Source: Anaerolineales bacterium | GTDB lineage: Bacteria > Chloroflexota > Anaerolineae > 4572-78 > J111 | Reading direction: 5' to 3' | Assembly: GCA_012032575.1 (NCBI GenBank) | Contig: JAAUSP010000319.1 | Location: 1-8,508 of the forward strand | DNA length: 8,508 bases | Shown: piece by piece, positions 1-6,178 of the stretch | How the letters are laid out: each line of letters begins with the position of its first letter | Position numbering within the stretch: position 1 is the first letter of the stretch | Position numbers and translations under genes: made by a program | Notes under the pieces: generated by a model | The model's database searches: none | What the model saw: only the letters and a program-made list of their open reading frames with translations | Told to the model about the DNA's origin: nothing

Positions 1-315
1 GGCCTCGGACCAAACCCTCGGCACGCTAATTTTGGGCACCGAGGTGTTGAGACATGTATGTACCGGCAAATCAGGCCAGACATGTTCGACATCCTCCGTC
101 TGGCTCAGCGCGGCAATGTCGGCGGGGGTCATCCTGGTGGCCTCGGCGGGAATCAGGGTAAAGCTGGGTTCGGTCGAGGCAAGCTGCACGCCTCGGGTGG
201 CGGCGCGGGCGCTGAACATGCTGCCTTCTTTACGCCGCACAATCACTGCAATCGGTTCATCATTCGGAACCACATTCATTCTCTGCTGTAAAGATGGGGA
301 AATCGTCGCGGGCAT
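1..315 (-). CDS. Subtilisin-like (S8) serine protease, N-terminal part only
   Basis: Reading leftward from an ATG at 313-315, the frame stays open for 105 codons to the window edge, so only the N-terminus is visible. Residues about 20-86 resemble a degenerate I9 propeptide (start IAVIVRRKEG, end EDVEHVWPDLPVHT). They are followed by LNTSVPKISVPRVWSEA, which matches the usual junction just before the first catalytic Asp motif of S8 proteases. The catalytic Asp, His and Ser lie outside the window, so the protease call rests on the prodomain and this junction. There is no N-terminal signal peptide; the first residues are MPATISPSLQQRMNVV. A good Shine-Dalgarno (AAAGGAGA, 321-328) six bases upstream fixes the start. 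No convincing promoter lies in the 199 bp before it, so it is probably transcribed with the I9-like gene at 515-769. Confidence 0.72.
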   Translation of the reverse strand, partial: MPATISPSLQQRMNVVPNDEPIAVIVRRKEGSMFSARAATRGVQLASTEPSFTLIPAEATRMTPADIAALSQTEDVEHVWPDLPVHTCLNTSVPKISVPRVWSEA

Positions 316-335
316 AGTTATCTCCTTTGCCTGAA

Positions 336-365
336 CGTTTCAGGTGAAACGCAAAAGGTGAAACG
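336..365. repeat. Small hairpin with repeated word GGTGAAACG
   Basis: CGTTTCA (336-342), a GG loop and TGAAACG (345-351) form a perfect 7-bp inverted repeat. The word GGTGAAACG then recurs at 357-365, so the element is a direct repeat plus one inverted copy. It lies about 20 bp upstream of the protease start, in what would be its 5' untranslated region. No function can be assigned; it fits the general form of the other word-repeat elements in this window. Confidence 0.6.
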
Positions 366-377
366 TGTTACAATGTT

Positions 378-443
378 CACCACAAAGGCACAAGGGCACA
401 AAGTTTTTTTATTATTTCTTTGGGTCTTCATGCCTTAGTGGTT
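378..443. repeat. Imperfect long hairpin, ACCACAAAGGCACAAG type
   Basis: The left arm (378-403) reads CACCACAAAGGCACAAGG then GCACAAAG. The right arm (418-443) reads CTTTGGGTCTTCATGCC then TTAGTGGTT. They pair imperfectly around an AT-rich loop with seven T's (404-410). The left arm itself holds a repeated word, (G)GCACAA. From memory, near-identical ACCACAAAGGCACAAAG hairpins are scattered through many environmental bacterial genomes, but I could not search for this. On the minus strand, the direction of the flanking genes, the loop is A-rich and no U-tract follows, so it is not a standard intrinsic terminator. Confidence 0.6.
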
Positions 444-479
444 AAGATATCGCTTCAATAATCCGGTCGTCCCGATCTG

Positions 480-520
480 TCGCGTCTTCGCGTCCTCGCG
501 TCTCTACGCTTTTGCTACGC
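480..520. repeat. Tandem 8-bp repeat TCGCGTCT, one-armed
   Basis: Three head-to-tail 8-mers, TCGCGTCT (480-487), TCGCGTCC (488-495) and TCGCGTCT (496-503), are followed by CTACGC (504-509) and CTACGC again (515-520). The second CTACGC overlaps the stop codon (515-517) of the 84-residue gene. Unlike the other elements there is no reverse-complement arm nearby, so this looks like half an element. It sits just after the 3' end of the I9-like gene. Confidence 0.6.
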
Positions 521-769
521 GGTCCTCATACCTTCATCCGCCTCCACCGAGACCACCCACTCCTGGGTGAGCAGCTTCAAGGCATCCCGGCCCGGCGCCG
601 ATACGGCCACGCCCGGCGACAGCTTGAAGACGTGCCTGACCTCGATACCCTGAGCGGCCAGCCAGTCCAGGTGTGGGCTGGGGTCGCCGTCGGTGCGGAC
701 AATCAAATCAACGGCCCGATTGGGCATATCCTGCAAGCGTTGTTCTAATTTTTGATCAATTTCGGCCAT
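515..769 (-). CDS. Free-standing I9-like peptidase inhibitor/propeptide protein
   Basis: An 84-residue protein whose sequence follows the I9 (subtilisin propeptide) pattern: a first strand AVDLIVRTDG (19-28), a helix LDWLAAQGIEV, a central KLSPGVAVSAPG, a second helix RDALKLLTQE and a closing strand WVVSVEADEG. I9 domains normally fold the attached protease and block its active site with their C-terminal tail. Free-standing versions such as fungal POIA1 act as inhibitors. Here there is no signal peptide and no protease domain, but the next gene on the same strand starts with a similar I9-like segment and looks like an S8 protease. I infer a chaperone, inhibitor or immunity role for that protease. 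The start is set by a near-ideal Shine-Dalgarno AGGAGG (775-780), five bases upstream. The promoter is at 855-883. Primary similarity is weak, so function is tentative. Confidence 0.7.
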   Translation of the reverse strand: MAEIDQKLEQRLQDMPNRAVDLIVRTDGDPSPHLDWLAAQGIEVRHVFKLSPGVAVSAPGRDALKLLTQEWVVSVEADEGMRTA

Positions 770-804
770 GGTTACCTCCTGAAAAGAAAGATGCGATGAC
801 TCGT

Positions 805-846
805 GAGGCGAGGAGGCGAGGACCCGAAGTGCGTCGCCTCATCCTC
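805..846. repeat. Word repeat GAGGCGAG with partial inverted copy
   Basis: GAGGCGAG occurs twice head to tail (805-812, 813-820), followed after a short spacer by GTCGCCTCATCCTC (833-846), which contains the reverse complement CGCCTC. The hairpin is imperfect. It lies between the predicted minus-strand start point (about 848) and the Shine-Dalgarno of the I9-like gene, so it would fold in that mRNA's 5' leader. Confidence 0.5.
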
Positions 847-854
847 TTTACTTA

Positions 855-883
855 ATTATCAATCTTAAAGGGTCAAATGTCAA
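855..883 (-). promoter_or_regulatory. Sigma-70-like promoter for the I9-like/protease pair
   Basis: On the minus strand a perfect -35 TTGACA (878-883) is separated by 17 bp from GATAAT (855-860), one mismatch from the -10 consensus. The expected start point is about 848, giving a leader of roughly 80 nt before the ATG at 769. No comparable promoter is visible in front of the protease gene itself, so this one probably serves both. Confidence 0.65.
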
Positions 884-903
884 CCGGCAATGTTAACAAA
901 TAG

Positions 904-963
904 GTGATACGTGATGCGTGATACGTGAGCCTCTTCATCACGCATCACGTATCACGCATCACG
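904..963. repeat. Word-repeat palindrome, unit GTGATRC
   Basis: The left arm has GTGATAC (904-910), GTGATGC (911-917) and GTGATAC (918-924). After a short loop the right arm has GCATCAC (942-948), GTATCAC (949-955) and GCATCAC (956-962), preceded by a partial unit from 936. The two versions of the 7-mer alternate in both arms, so the arms can pair perfectly over about 19 bp in a shifted register. It lies 33 bp beyond the rhomboid stop codon and just before the promoter of the next gene, a terminator-like position, but no T-tract follows on either strand. Confidence 0.8.
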
Positions 964-996
964 ATTACCCCCGGAATTCCGAGAGCGCCAAACAGG

Positions 997-2575
997 TTAA
1001 GAGGTCTGATTGATCGAGTTGTCCAGCTTGAGGATCAAATTATAAGCGCCGGGTTGTCCGTCGCTGCTGACGGCGTAGATGGTGTAAGTGCCGGAAACAG
1101 GCAAGATATAGGTTTCAATCCGGGCATTGTAACCGCCGCCGCTGTCGTCATCTTCGGTGAGATATTCGTTATCGGGGTCAAACAGACCAATCTGGGCGTC
1201 TATTTCATTACTCTGCATGCTAATGGTCACTACCTGGCCGGCTTTGCCCTCAAAGGTCCATAAATCGCCTGCTTCGTCTCTCAATTGGCCTTGAACGGTC
1301 TGGCCGTAGGCAATCGTCCCGCCGCCCGAATGGCCTCCCGGCTCTATTCCCCCCCAACCGCTGGCCCAAAAGGAGAAGACCAGCCATGTCGCACTGACCA
1401 ACGCGACCACACTGAGCACGGGCATCCACCAGCGCCGCCGCAGCGAAGCCCGATCCTGGATGCGGCGGCGGGTATTGTTGGGGTCAATCCGGTAACGGGG
1501 AACCAGTGGGTAGGCCAGGACAAACCCGGCTAAAAAGCCGCCCAGGTGAGCAAAGTTATCGGCTGGCATCAGGCCGCTAAAACCCAGCACCAGGCTCACG
1601 CCAATGAGGACTAGCGCTGTGTTGCGTTGCCGCCGGCCAAATTCGCCCAAGCGCCGCCGGTAAAACAGAAAGAAGGCCAACTGCATGCCCACAATCCCAA
1701 AAATCGCCCCCGACGCGCCCGCCGAATAGGTCATCGGGCCGTGTACGGCAAAACTGGTCAGGCTGCCAAACAGACCGGCCAGCAGGTAAACGATAATAAA
1801 GCGGGCACGGCCATACAAACGCTCCATTTCAAAGCCAAAGGCAATCAGACCGATAAAATTAAAGGCCAGGTGCTGCGCTCCAATGTGCAAAAACATCGAA
1901 GTGAACAGTCGCCAGACTTCGCCTTGCAGGATCAACGGGCCGTAATTGGCCCCAAATTTGATCAGGACTTCGTCCGTCTGGGAGCCGCCGGCCAACTCCT
2001 GGGCCAGCCAAACCAGCACAATCGCACCCATCAGGAGGTAGGTAAAGAATGGCTTGGCCGGCGGATGCTCATAAGGGTTGAGATAGTCGCCCTGAACCTG
2101 GCTGTAATAGCGATCCTCAATCGCCTGCATACAGTCCGAGCAGCGAAATCCCACGGCGTCCGCTGGGCGCACTTGGGGCAAATGGGCCGGTTGCAGCGAT
2201 TGCAGCGCAGCCCTGTCTCCACTTTGGGATGCTGGTAGCAGTACAGCGGGCCGGTTTCTTCGGTTGAGCCACCCTCTTGAACCAAACCTGCGGCGGTCGG
2301 CTGCCTGTCCTGAGCTGGGACGAAGGGTCGGTGGTCGGCAGTCTTCTTTTCCAGCAAAGCCAGCGTCGCTTTGGCCGAAGCGTTACCAGGCTCCAAAGCC
2401 ACCACTCGATCCAAATAAGCTTTCTTTTCAGCCAAATCCTCGACCACGCCGGCCAATTCCAGCCAGGCGGCGGCGTTGCTTGGGTCTTCCTGGGCGCCTC
2501 GTCGAAAAGGCGGCGGGCCTCAGCGGTGTCGCCCACACGGGCAGCGGTTCGTCCTTGTTGAAGTTTATCTGACAT
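997..2575 (-). CDS. Rhomboid intramembrane serine protease with TPR-like, B-box and PPC-like domains (two frameshifts)
   Basis: Cleaves membrane-bound substrates inside the bilayer. With two single-base gaps repaired it gives 526 residues. Residues 1-85 look TPR-like (AEARRLFDEA, then AWLELAGVVEDLAEKKAYLDR). Residues 113-149 form a B-box-type zinc finger with C113, H116, C125, C128, C133, C136, C146 and C149. The rhomboid core spans about 175-365, with H236 and N240 (HLAFN), catalytic Ser289 in GASGAIFG and His344 in NFAHLGG. A seventh helix lies at about 386-404. Residues 422-518 resemble a PPC beta domain (GQTVQGQL to SGTYTIYAV), predicted outside. The frame breaks at about 2491-2500, where CCC probably should be CCCC (before QEDPSNAAAW), and at 2153-2157 between AQRTP and VGFRCSDC. 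Start ATG 2573-2575 has AAAGGA upstream and a good promoter. Both catalytic residues are intact, so the breaks are probably sequencing errors. Confidence 0.85.
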
Positions 2576-2606
2576 GAGGAGTCCTTTAGTGAGTCGGGTT
2601 ACGTTC

Positions 2607-2635
2607 ATTTTAAGGCATCTTCAAACAGGGGTCAA
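2607..2635 (-). promoter_or_regulatory. Sigma-70-like promoter for the rhomboid gene
   Basis: On the minus strand TTGACC (2630-2635) and TAAAAT (2607-2612) are separated by 17 bp, each one mismatch from consensus. The start point would be near 2600, leaving a leader of about 25 nt before the ATG at 2575. It supports the upstream start and therefore the full-length, frameshift-spanning rhomboid reading. Confidence 0.6.
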
Positions 2636-2680
2636 GGGTTAATTGTTATCAGTTTGCCTTCAAATTCATATTTTTTCGGG

Positions 2681-2686
2681 TATAAT
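2681..2686 (+). promoter_or_regulatory. Perfect TATAAT box, possible second promoter of the ABC cassette
   Basis: TATAAT matches the -10 consensus exactly. The nearest -35-like sequence, TTGCCT (2654-2659), is 21 bp away, which is too far for a normal sigma-70 promoter, so activity is uncertain. If used, its transcript would carry the hairpin at 2700-2750 in a leader of about 165 nt. Confidence 0.3.
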
Positions 2687-2699
2687 GCCCTGGTTGATT

Positions 2700-2750
2700 C
2701 GTGTTGCGTCTTGCGTCTTGCGTAAAACGGAACACGCAACACGCAACACG
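2700..2750. repeat. Word-repeat palindrome, unit GTGTTGC/GTCTTGC
   Basis: After C2700, the left arm (2701-2723) reads GTGTTGC, GTCTTGC, GTCTTGC, GT. The right arm (2732-2750) is the reverse complement of GTGTTGC units. The arms pair over 19 bp with two mismatches, both the same G-to-C change at the same place in successive left-arm units. The loop is about 8 nt. It lies in the divergent region between the rhomboid and ABC promoters. No T-tract follows. Confidence 0.8.
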
Positions 2751-2782
2751 TTTGCGCTCGTTGCTCTATATCTGGGCTAAAT

Positions 2783-2803
2783 ATTGACAAAACATTGACA
2801 AAA
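2783..2803 (+). promoter_or_regulatory. Direct repeat ATTGACAAAA over the -35 region
   Basis: ATTGACAAAA occurs at 2783-2792 and again at 2794-2803, 11 bp apart, about one helical turn. The second copy contains the -35 box of the ABC promoter. Such same-face direct repeats can be regulator sites, but the repeat could also be a chance duplication of the -35. Confidence 0.4.
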
Positions 2804-2823
2804 TTCCTCTGTTCTGTTATAAC
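2795..2823 (+). promoter_or_regulatory. Strong sigma-70-like promoter of the ABC cassette
   Basis: A perfect -35 TTGACA (2795-2800) is followed after 17 bp by TATAAC (2818-2823), one mismatch from consensus, with an extended -10 TG at 2815-2816. The start point would be near 2830, about 28 nt before the ATG at 2858. No other promoter of this quality is seen before the permease or AttH-like genes, so it likely drives all three. Confidence 0.7.
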
Positions 2824-2857
2824 TAATCGTGTTGAATTTCACGATGAATGGTAAATT

Positions 2858-3537
2858 ATGACTCCAATTGTTCAGCTTCAAAATTTGACCAAAAGTTATA
2901 CCGAAGGCAAGGAGAGCCGGGCTATTCTGCAAGATGTCAATGCCAGCTTTGACACCGGCGAATTTATCCTGCTGCTGGGCCACAGCGGTTCCGGTAAAAG
3001 CACCCTGCTCAACCTCATCAGCGGCATTGACGCGCCCGACAACGGCGATATTCTGGTCAACGGCGTGGCCATCAACCGCCTGAGCGAGCGCCAGCGGACC
3101 ATGTTCCGGCGGGAGCATATCGGCTTTATTTCCAGTTTTTCAACCTGATCCCTACCCTGACCGCCTTTGAAAACATCACCCTGGCCCTGCATCTCAACGG
3201 CGGCGTCACTGCGGCCAAAGAAAAAGAGTCAAAAAACCTGCTGGAGCGGGTCGGCCTGAGCCACCGGCAAGATGCCTTTCCCGACCGCCTGTCGGGCGGG
3301 GAGCAGCAGCGCGTGGCCATTCTGCGGGCCATCGCCCACAACCCCACCCTGCTCCTGGCCGACGAACCCACCGGCAACCTCGACGAAGACACCGGCCGCA
3401 CCATCATCGAACTCCTGCTCGAACTGACCCGCCAGGCCAACAAAACCCTGATCATGGCCACCCACAACCCGGAAATCATTCCGCTGGCGGACAAGGTGTA
3501 TCGGATTAAACATGGGGAATTGATTTTAACCAAGTAG
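2858..3537 (+). CDS. LolD/MacB-type ABC transporter ATPase (one frameshift)
   Basis: ATP-hydrolysing subunit of an MacB/LolCDE-type (type VII) exporter, working in the cytoplasm with the permease encoded next. The repaired protein is 226 residues, the usual family length. Motifs: Walker A GHSGSGKS (41-48), Q-loop Gln93 in IGFIFQFFNL, signature LSGGEQQR (145-152), Walker B LLLADEP (165-171), D-loop GNLD (173-176) and H-loop His203 (ATHNPE). The frame breaks at 3128-3132, inside the Q-loop codons: ATTTCCAG is present where ATTTTCCAG would restore I-F-Q. Without repair the product stops after about 97 residues and cannot work. Every motif on both sides is intact, so a lost T in a homopolymer is the simplest explanation. 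The Shine-Dalgarno is weak. The gene is followed immediately by the hairpin at 3538-3587. Confidence 0.88.
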
Positions 3538-3587
3538 CGTGGTGCGTGGTGCGTGGTCAATTAACGCACCACGCACCACGCACCACG
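3538..3587. repeat. Word-repeat palindrome, unit GCGTGGT, between two cassette genes
   Basis: Counting the G of the stop codon (3537), GCGTGGT occurs three times head to tail (3537-3557). After a 10-nt loop containing CAATTAA, its reverse complement runs 3568-3587. The stem is a perfect 20 bp. It fills most of the 69-bp gap between the ATPase and permease genes and ends 19 nt before the permease ATG, which lacks a clear Shine-Dalgarno. No T-tract follows. It could protect the upstream mRNA 3' end or tune permease translation. Confidence 0.85.
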
Positions 3588-3606
3588 TTGATTATATGAC
3601 ACACTG

Positions 3607-6178
3607 ATGACAAAACCTTCTCCCTTCACCCTGCTCGCTCTGCGTCACACCACCCGCCACCCGATCCAAAGTTTGCTGCTTATTTTGGGGGTGGCGTTGG
3701 GCGTGGCGATGATTGTAGCCATTGACCTGGCCAACGGCAGCGCCAGCCAGGCCTTTGCCCTGTCCACCGACAGCATCGCCGGCAAGGCGACCCACCAGAT
3801 TGTGGCCGCGCCCGGCGATTTGCCCACCTCGCTCTACGAGCAGTTGCGGCGCGAGGCGGGCCTGACCGATGTCGCTCCGGTAGTGACCGGCCTGGTGCTG
3901 CTGAAAAACGCCGATGACCTGCCGCTGCAACTGCTGGGCATTGACCCCTTTGCCGAGCCGCCGTTCAGAACTTATCTGGGCGACGGCAGCGGTCAGATTT
4001 CCTTTAACGCCCTGCTCAGCTTGCTGATCGAGCCAAACACCGTCCTCCTGCCCCAATCCCTGGCCGAGCAGTACAACCTGACCCCCGGCGATACCTTGAC
4101 CCTGCTGGCGGGCGGCCAGATCAAAACCGTCCAACTGGTCGGCCTGCTCCAGCCCAGCGACGAACTCAGCCAGCGCGCCCTCAACGGCCTGATCCTGGCC
4201 GATATCAGCACCGCCCAGGAAGTGCTGAACATGGTCGGTCGGCTTAGCCACATTGACCTGATTTTGCCGCCCCAGGCCGACCCGCAGCCCATCCTCGACC
4301 GGCTGCCGGTCAATGCCCGTTTGCAGCAGGCCGCCCTGCGCAACCAAACCCTTAACCAGATGACCGCCGCCTTTGAGCTGAATTTGTCGGCGCTGAGCCT
4401 GCTGGCCCTGATTGTCGGCATGTTTCTGATTTATAACACCATCAGTTTTTCGGTGGTGCAGCGCCGGCCGGTGCTGGGCACGCTGCGCTGTCTGGGCGTC
4501 ACCCGGCGCGAGATTTTTGGCCTGGTGCTGGGCGAGGCCCTGGTCTTGAGCGCCCTCGGCGCGGTCATTGGGCTGGGGCTGGGCGTCATCCTGGGGCGCG
4601 GCCTGGTCGGGCTGGTCACGCAGATCCATCAATGATCTTTATTTTACCCTGACCGTGCAAAGCGTCTCGCTCTCACCGCTGACCCTGTACAAAGGGCTGG
4701 TCGCCGGCCTGGCTGCCGGTTTGCTGGCCGCTTTTGTCCCGGCTCTGGAAGCGACCACCGTGCCTCCCAACAGCGCCCTCAAACGCTCCCTCGGCGAAGC
4801 CCGCATGCAGCGATTCATTCCCGGTCTGGCCGTGGCCAGCGTGGTGATGATGCTGGCGGGCTGGGTGCTGCTCAATCTCGCCAGCCGCTCGCTCCCGCTC
4901 AGTTTCACCGCGCTGTTCATTATTCTGCTCGGCTCGGCCTTTCTCAGCCCGCTGCTGACCAAGCTGCTGATGGGCCTGGTCCAGCGGGTCACACCGCGCC
5001 TGTTTGGGATCATCGGGGTGATGGCCCCGCGTGACATCATCCGCTCCCTCAGCCGGACCTCGGTGACGATTGCGGCGCTGATGCTGGCGGTCACGGTGAT
5101 TATCGGCGTCAGCGTGATGATTGACTCCTTCCGTAACACGGTGGTGACCTGGCTGGACAGCATTCTGGCCGCCGATATTTACATCAGTCCGGCCGGGCAA
5201 AACCTGCGCGTCGAGGGCGACATCAGCCCCGACTTTATCGAGCAGGCCAGCCAAATCGAAGGGGTGGAGGCGGTCAGCCTGTTGCGAAGCACGGTGGTTT
5301 TCTCAGAGGACTATGAAGAAGTGGAGCTGCGCGGCCTGTCGCCGGAACCGCGCGAGGACCTCCGCCCGATGCTGTGGGCCAGTGGCAGTCCGGCAGAATT
5401 GGAGGCGGCCAGAGAAGCCGGCGGGGTTCTGGTTTCCGAAGTGTTTGCCCGCACCCAGGGCCTGCCGCTCGACCGGCCTTCGGTCATCACCCTCATCACC
5501 GAAAGCGGGCCGCAGCCGTTCGACGTAGTGGGCATTTTCTACGATTACGCCGTGCCGGATAAAGGCTACGTGCTGATGCGGCTGCAAACCTATCGGACCC
5601 ATTGGCCCAGCGACACGGCTATTTCCAACATGGCCCTGTTCCTTTCGCCCGAAGCCGCGGCGCAGGCGGACGCGCTGGCCCAAAAAATAACCGACGAATT
5701 TTCGGCCAAATATTTTCTGTCCGTCTCCTCCAACCGGGGCATCAAAGAGAACGCGCTGGAGGTCTTTGACCGGACCTTCACCATCACTGCCGCTCTGCGC
5801 CTGCTGGCGACGGTGGTTGCTTTTATTGGCGTGTTGAGCGCCATCATGTCGCTGCAACTGGAGCGCACCCGCGAACTGGGCACGCTGCGGGCCAACGGCA
5901 TGAGTATATTACAATTGTGGGGCCAAACCCTGCTGGAAACGGCGCTGATGGGCCTGACCGCCGGGCTGATGGCCATGCCCATCGGCTGGGCGCTGGCCTA
6001 CATTCTGGTCCATTTTATCAACCTGCGCTCCTTCGGCTGGTCGCTGCAAATGCACACCACCCCCGACATTTTTGGTCTGGCTCTGCTGGTGGCCCTGCTG
6101 GCGGCTTTGCTGGCCGGGATTTACCCGGTCATTCGACTGAAGAATATGCAGATTGCCGTCGCGGTGAGGGAGGAGTAG
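3607..6178 (+). CDS. FtsX-type ABC transporter permease, double-domain (one frameshift)
   Basis: Membrane subunit of an MacB/LolCE-type system, partner of the ATPase just upstream. The repaired protein is about 856 residues. Visible order: a first helix (about 18-42), an extracytoplasmic MacB-PCD-like region (43-255), helices at about 260-282, 310-336 and 360-378 forming FtsX unit one, helices at about 405-423, 432-452 and 485-503, a second outer region (about 505-720), then helices at about 725-750, 775-800 and 823-845 forming FtsX unit two. That gives ten helices, as in fused YbbP/AttFG-like permeases. FtsX hallmarks include VVQRRPVLGTLRCLGVTRREI and LERTRELGTLRANGMS. The frame breaks at 4621-4627: dropping one base (such as A4624) turns TQIHQ-stop into TQSINDLYFTLTV and restores the frame. 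The ATG at 3607 has no clear Shine-Dalgarno. The final stop overlaps the start of the repeat at 6178. Confidence 0.85.

Noticed and set aside
32..334. Plus-strand open frame of 100 codons at the left end
   Set aside because: The minus strand here has a strong ribosome site and a sensible I9/S8 protease N-terminus. The plus frame has no motif.
336..520. Mobile element or MITE in the gap between the I9-like and protease genes
   Set aside because: The three short elements here differ in sequence, with no common terminal repeats, target duplications or transposase.
904..963. Rho-independent terminator after the rhomboid gene
   Set aside because: The stem is long and well placed, but no run of T follows in the direction of transcription. 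A weak or factor-dependent terminator remains possible.
972..981. 10-bp palindrome CGGAATTCCG
   Set aside because: Short enough to occur by chance; no partner site and no regulator gene adjacent.
1627..2238. Plus-strand open frame of 203 codons opposite the rhomboid gene
   Set aside because: The product is a low-information basic/Gln-rich sequence, while the opposite strand encodes intact rhomboid motifs.
3592..4632. Long minus-strand open frame opposite the permease (346 codons)
   Set aside because: It is rich in Gln, Gly and Ala without any domain, and lies antisense to a clear FtsX permease. It is the mirror of high-GC codon usage.
4673..5857. Two minus-strand open frames (4673-5254 and 5303-5857) opposite the permease
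   Set aside because: They are His/Gln/Arg-rich shadow translations with no ribosome site or recognisable domain.
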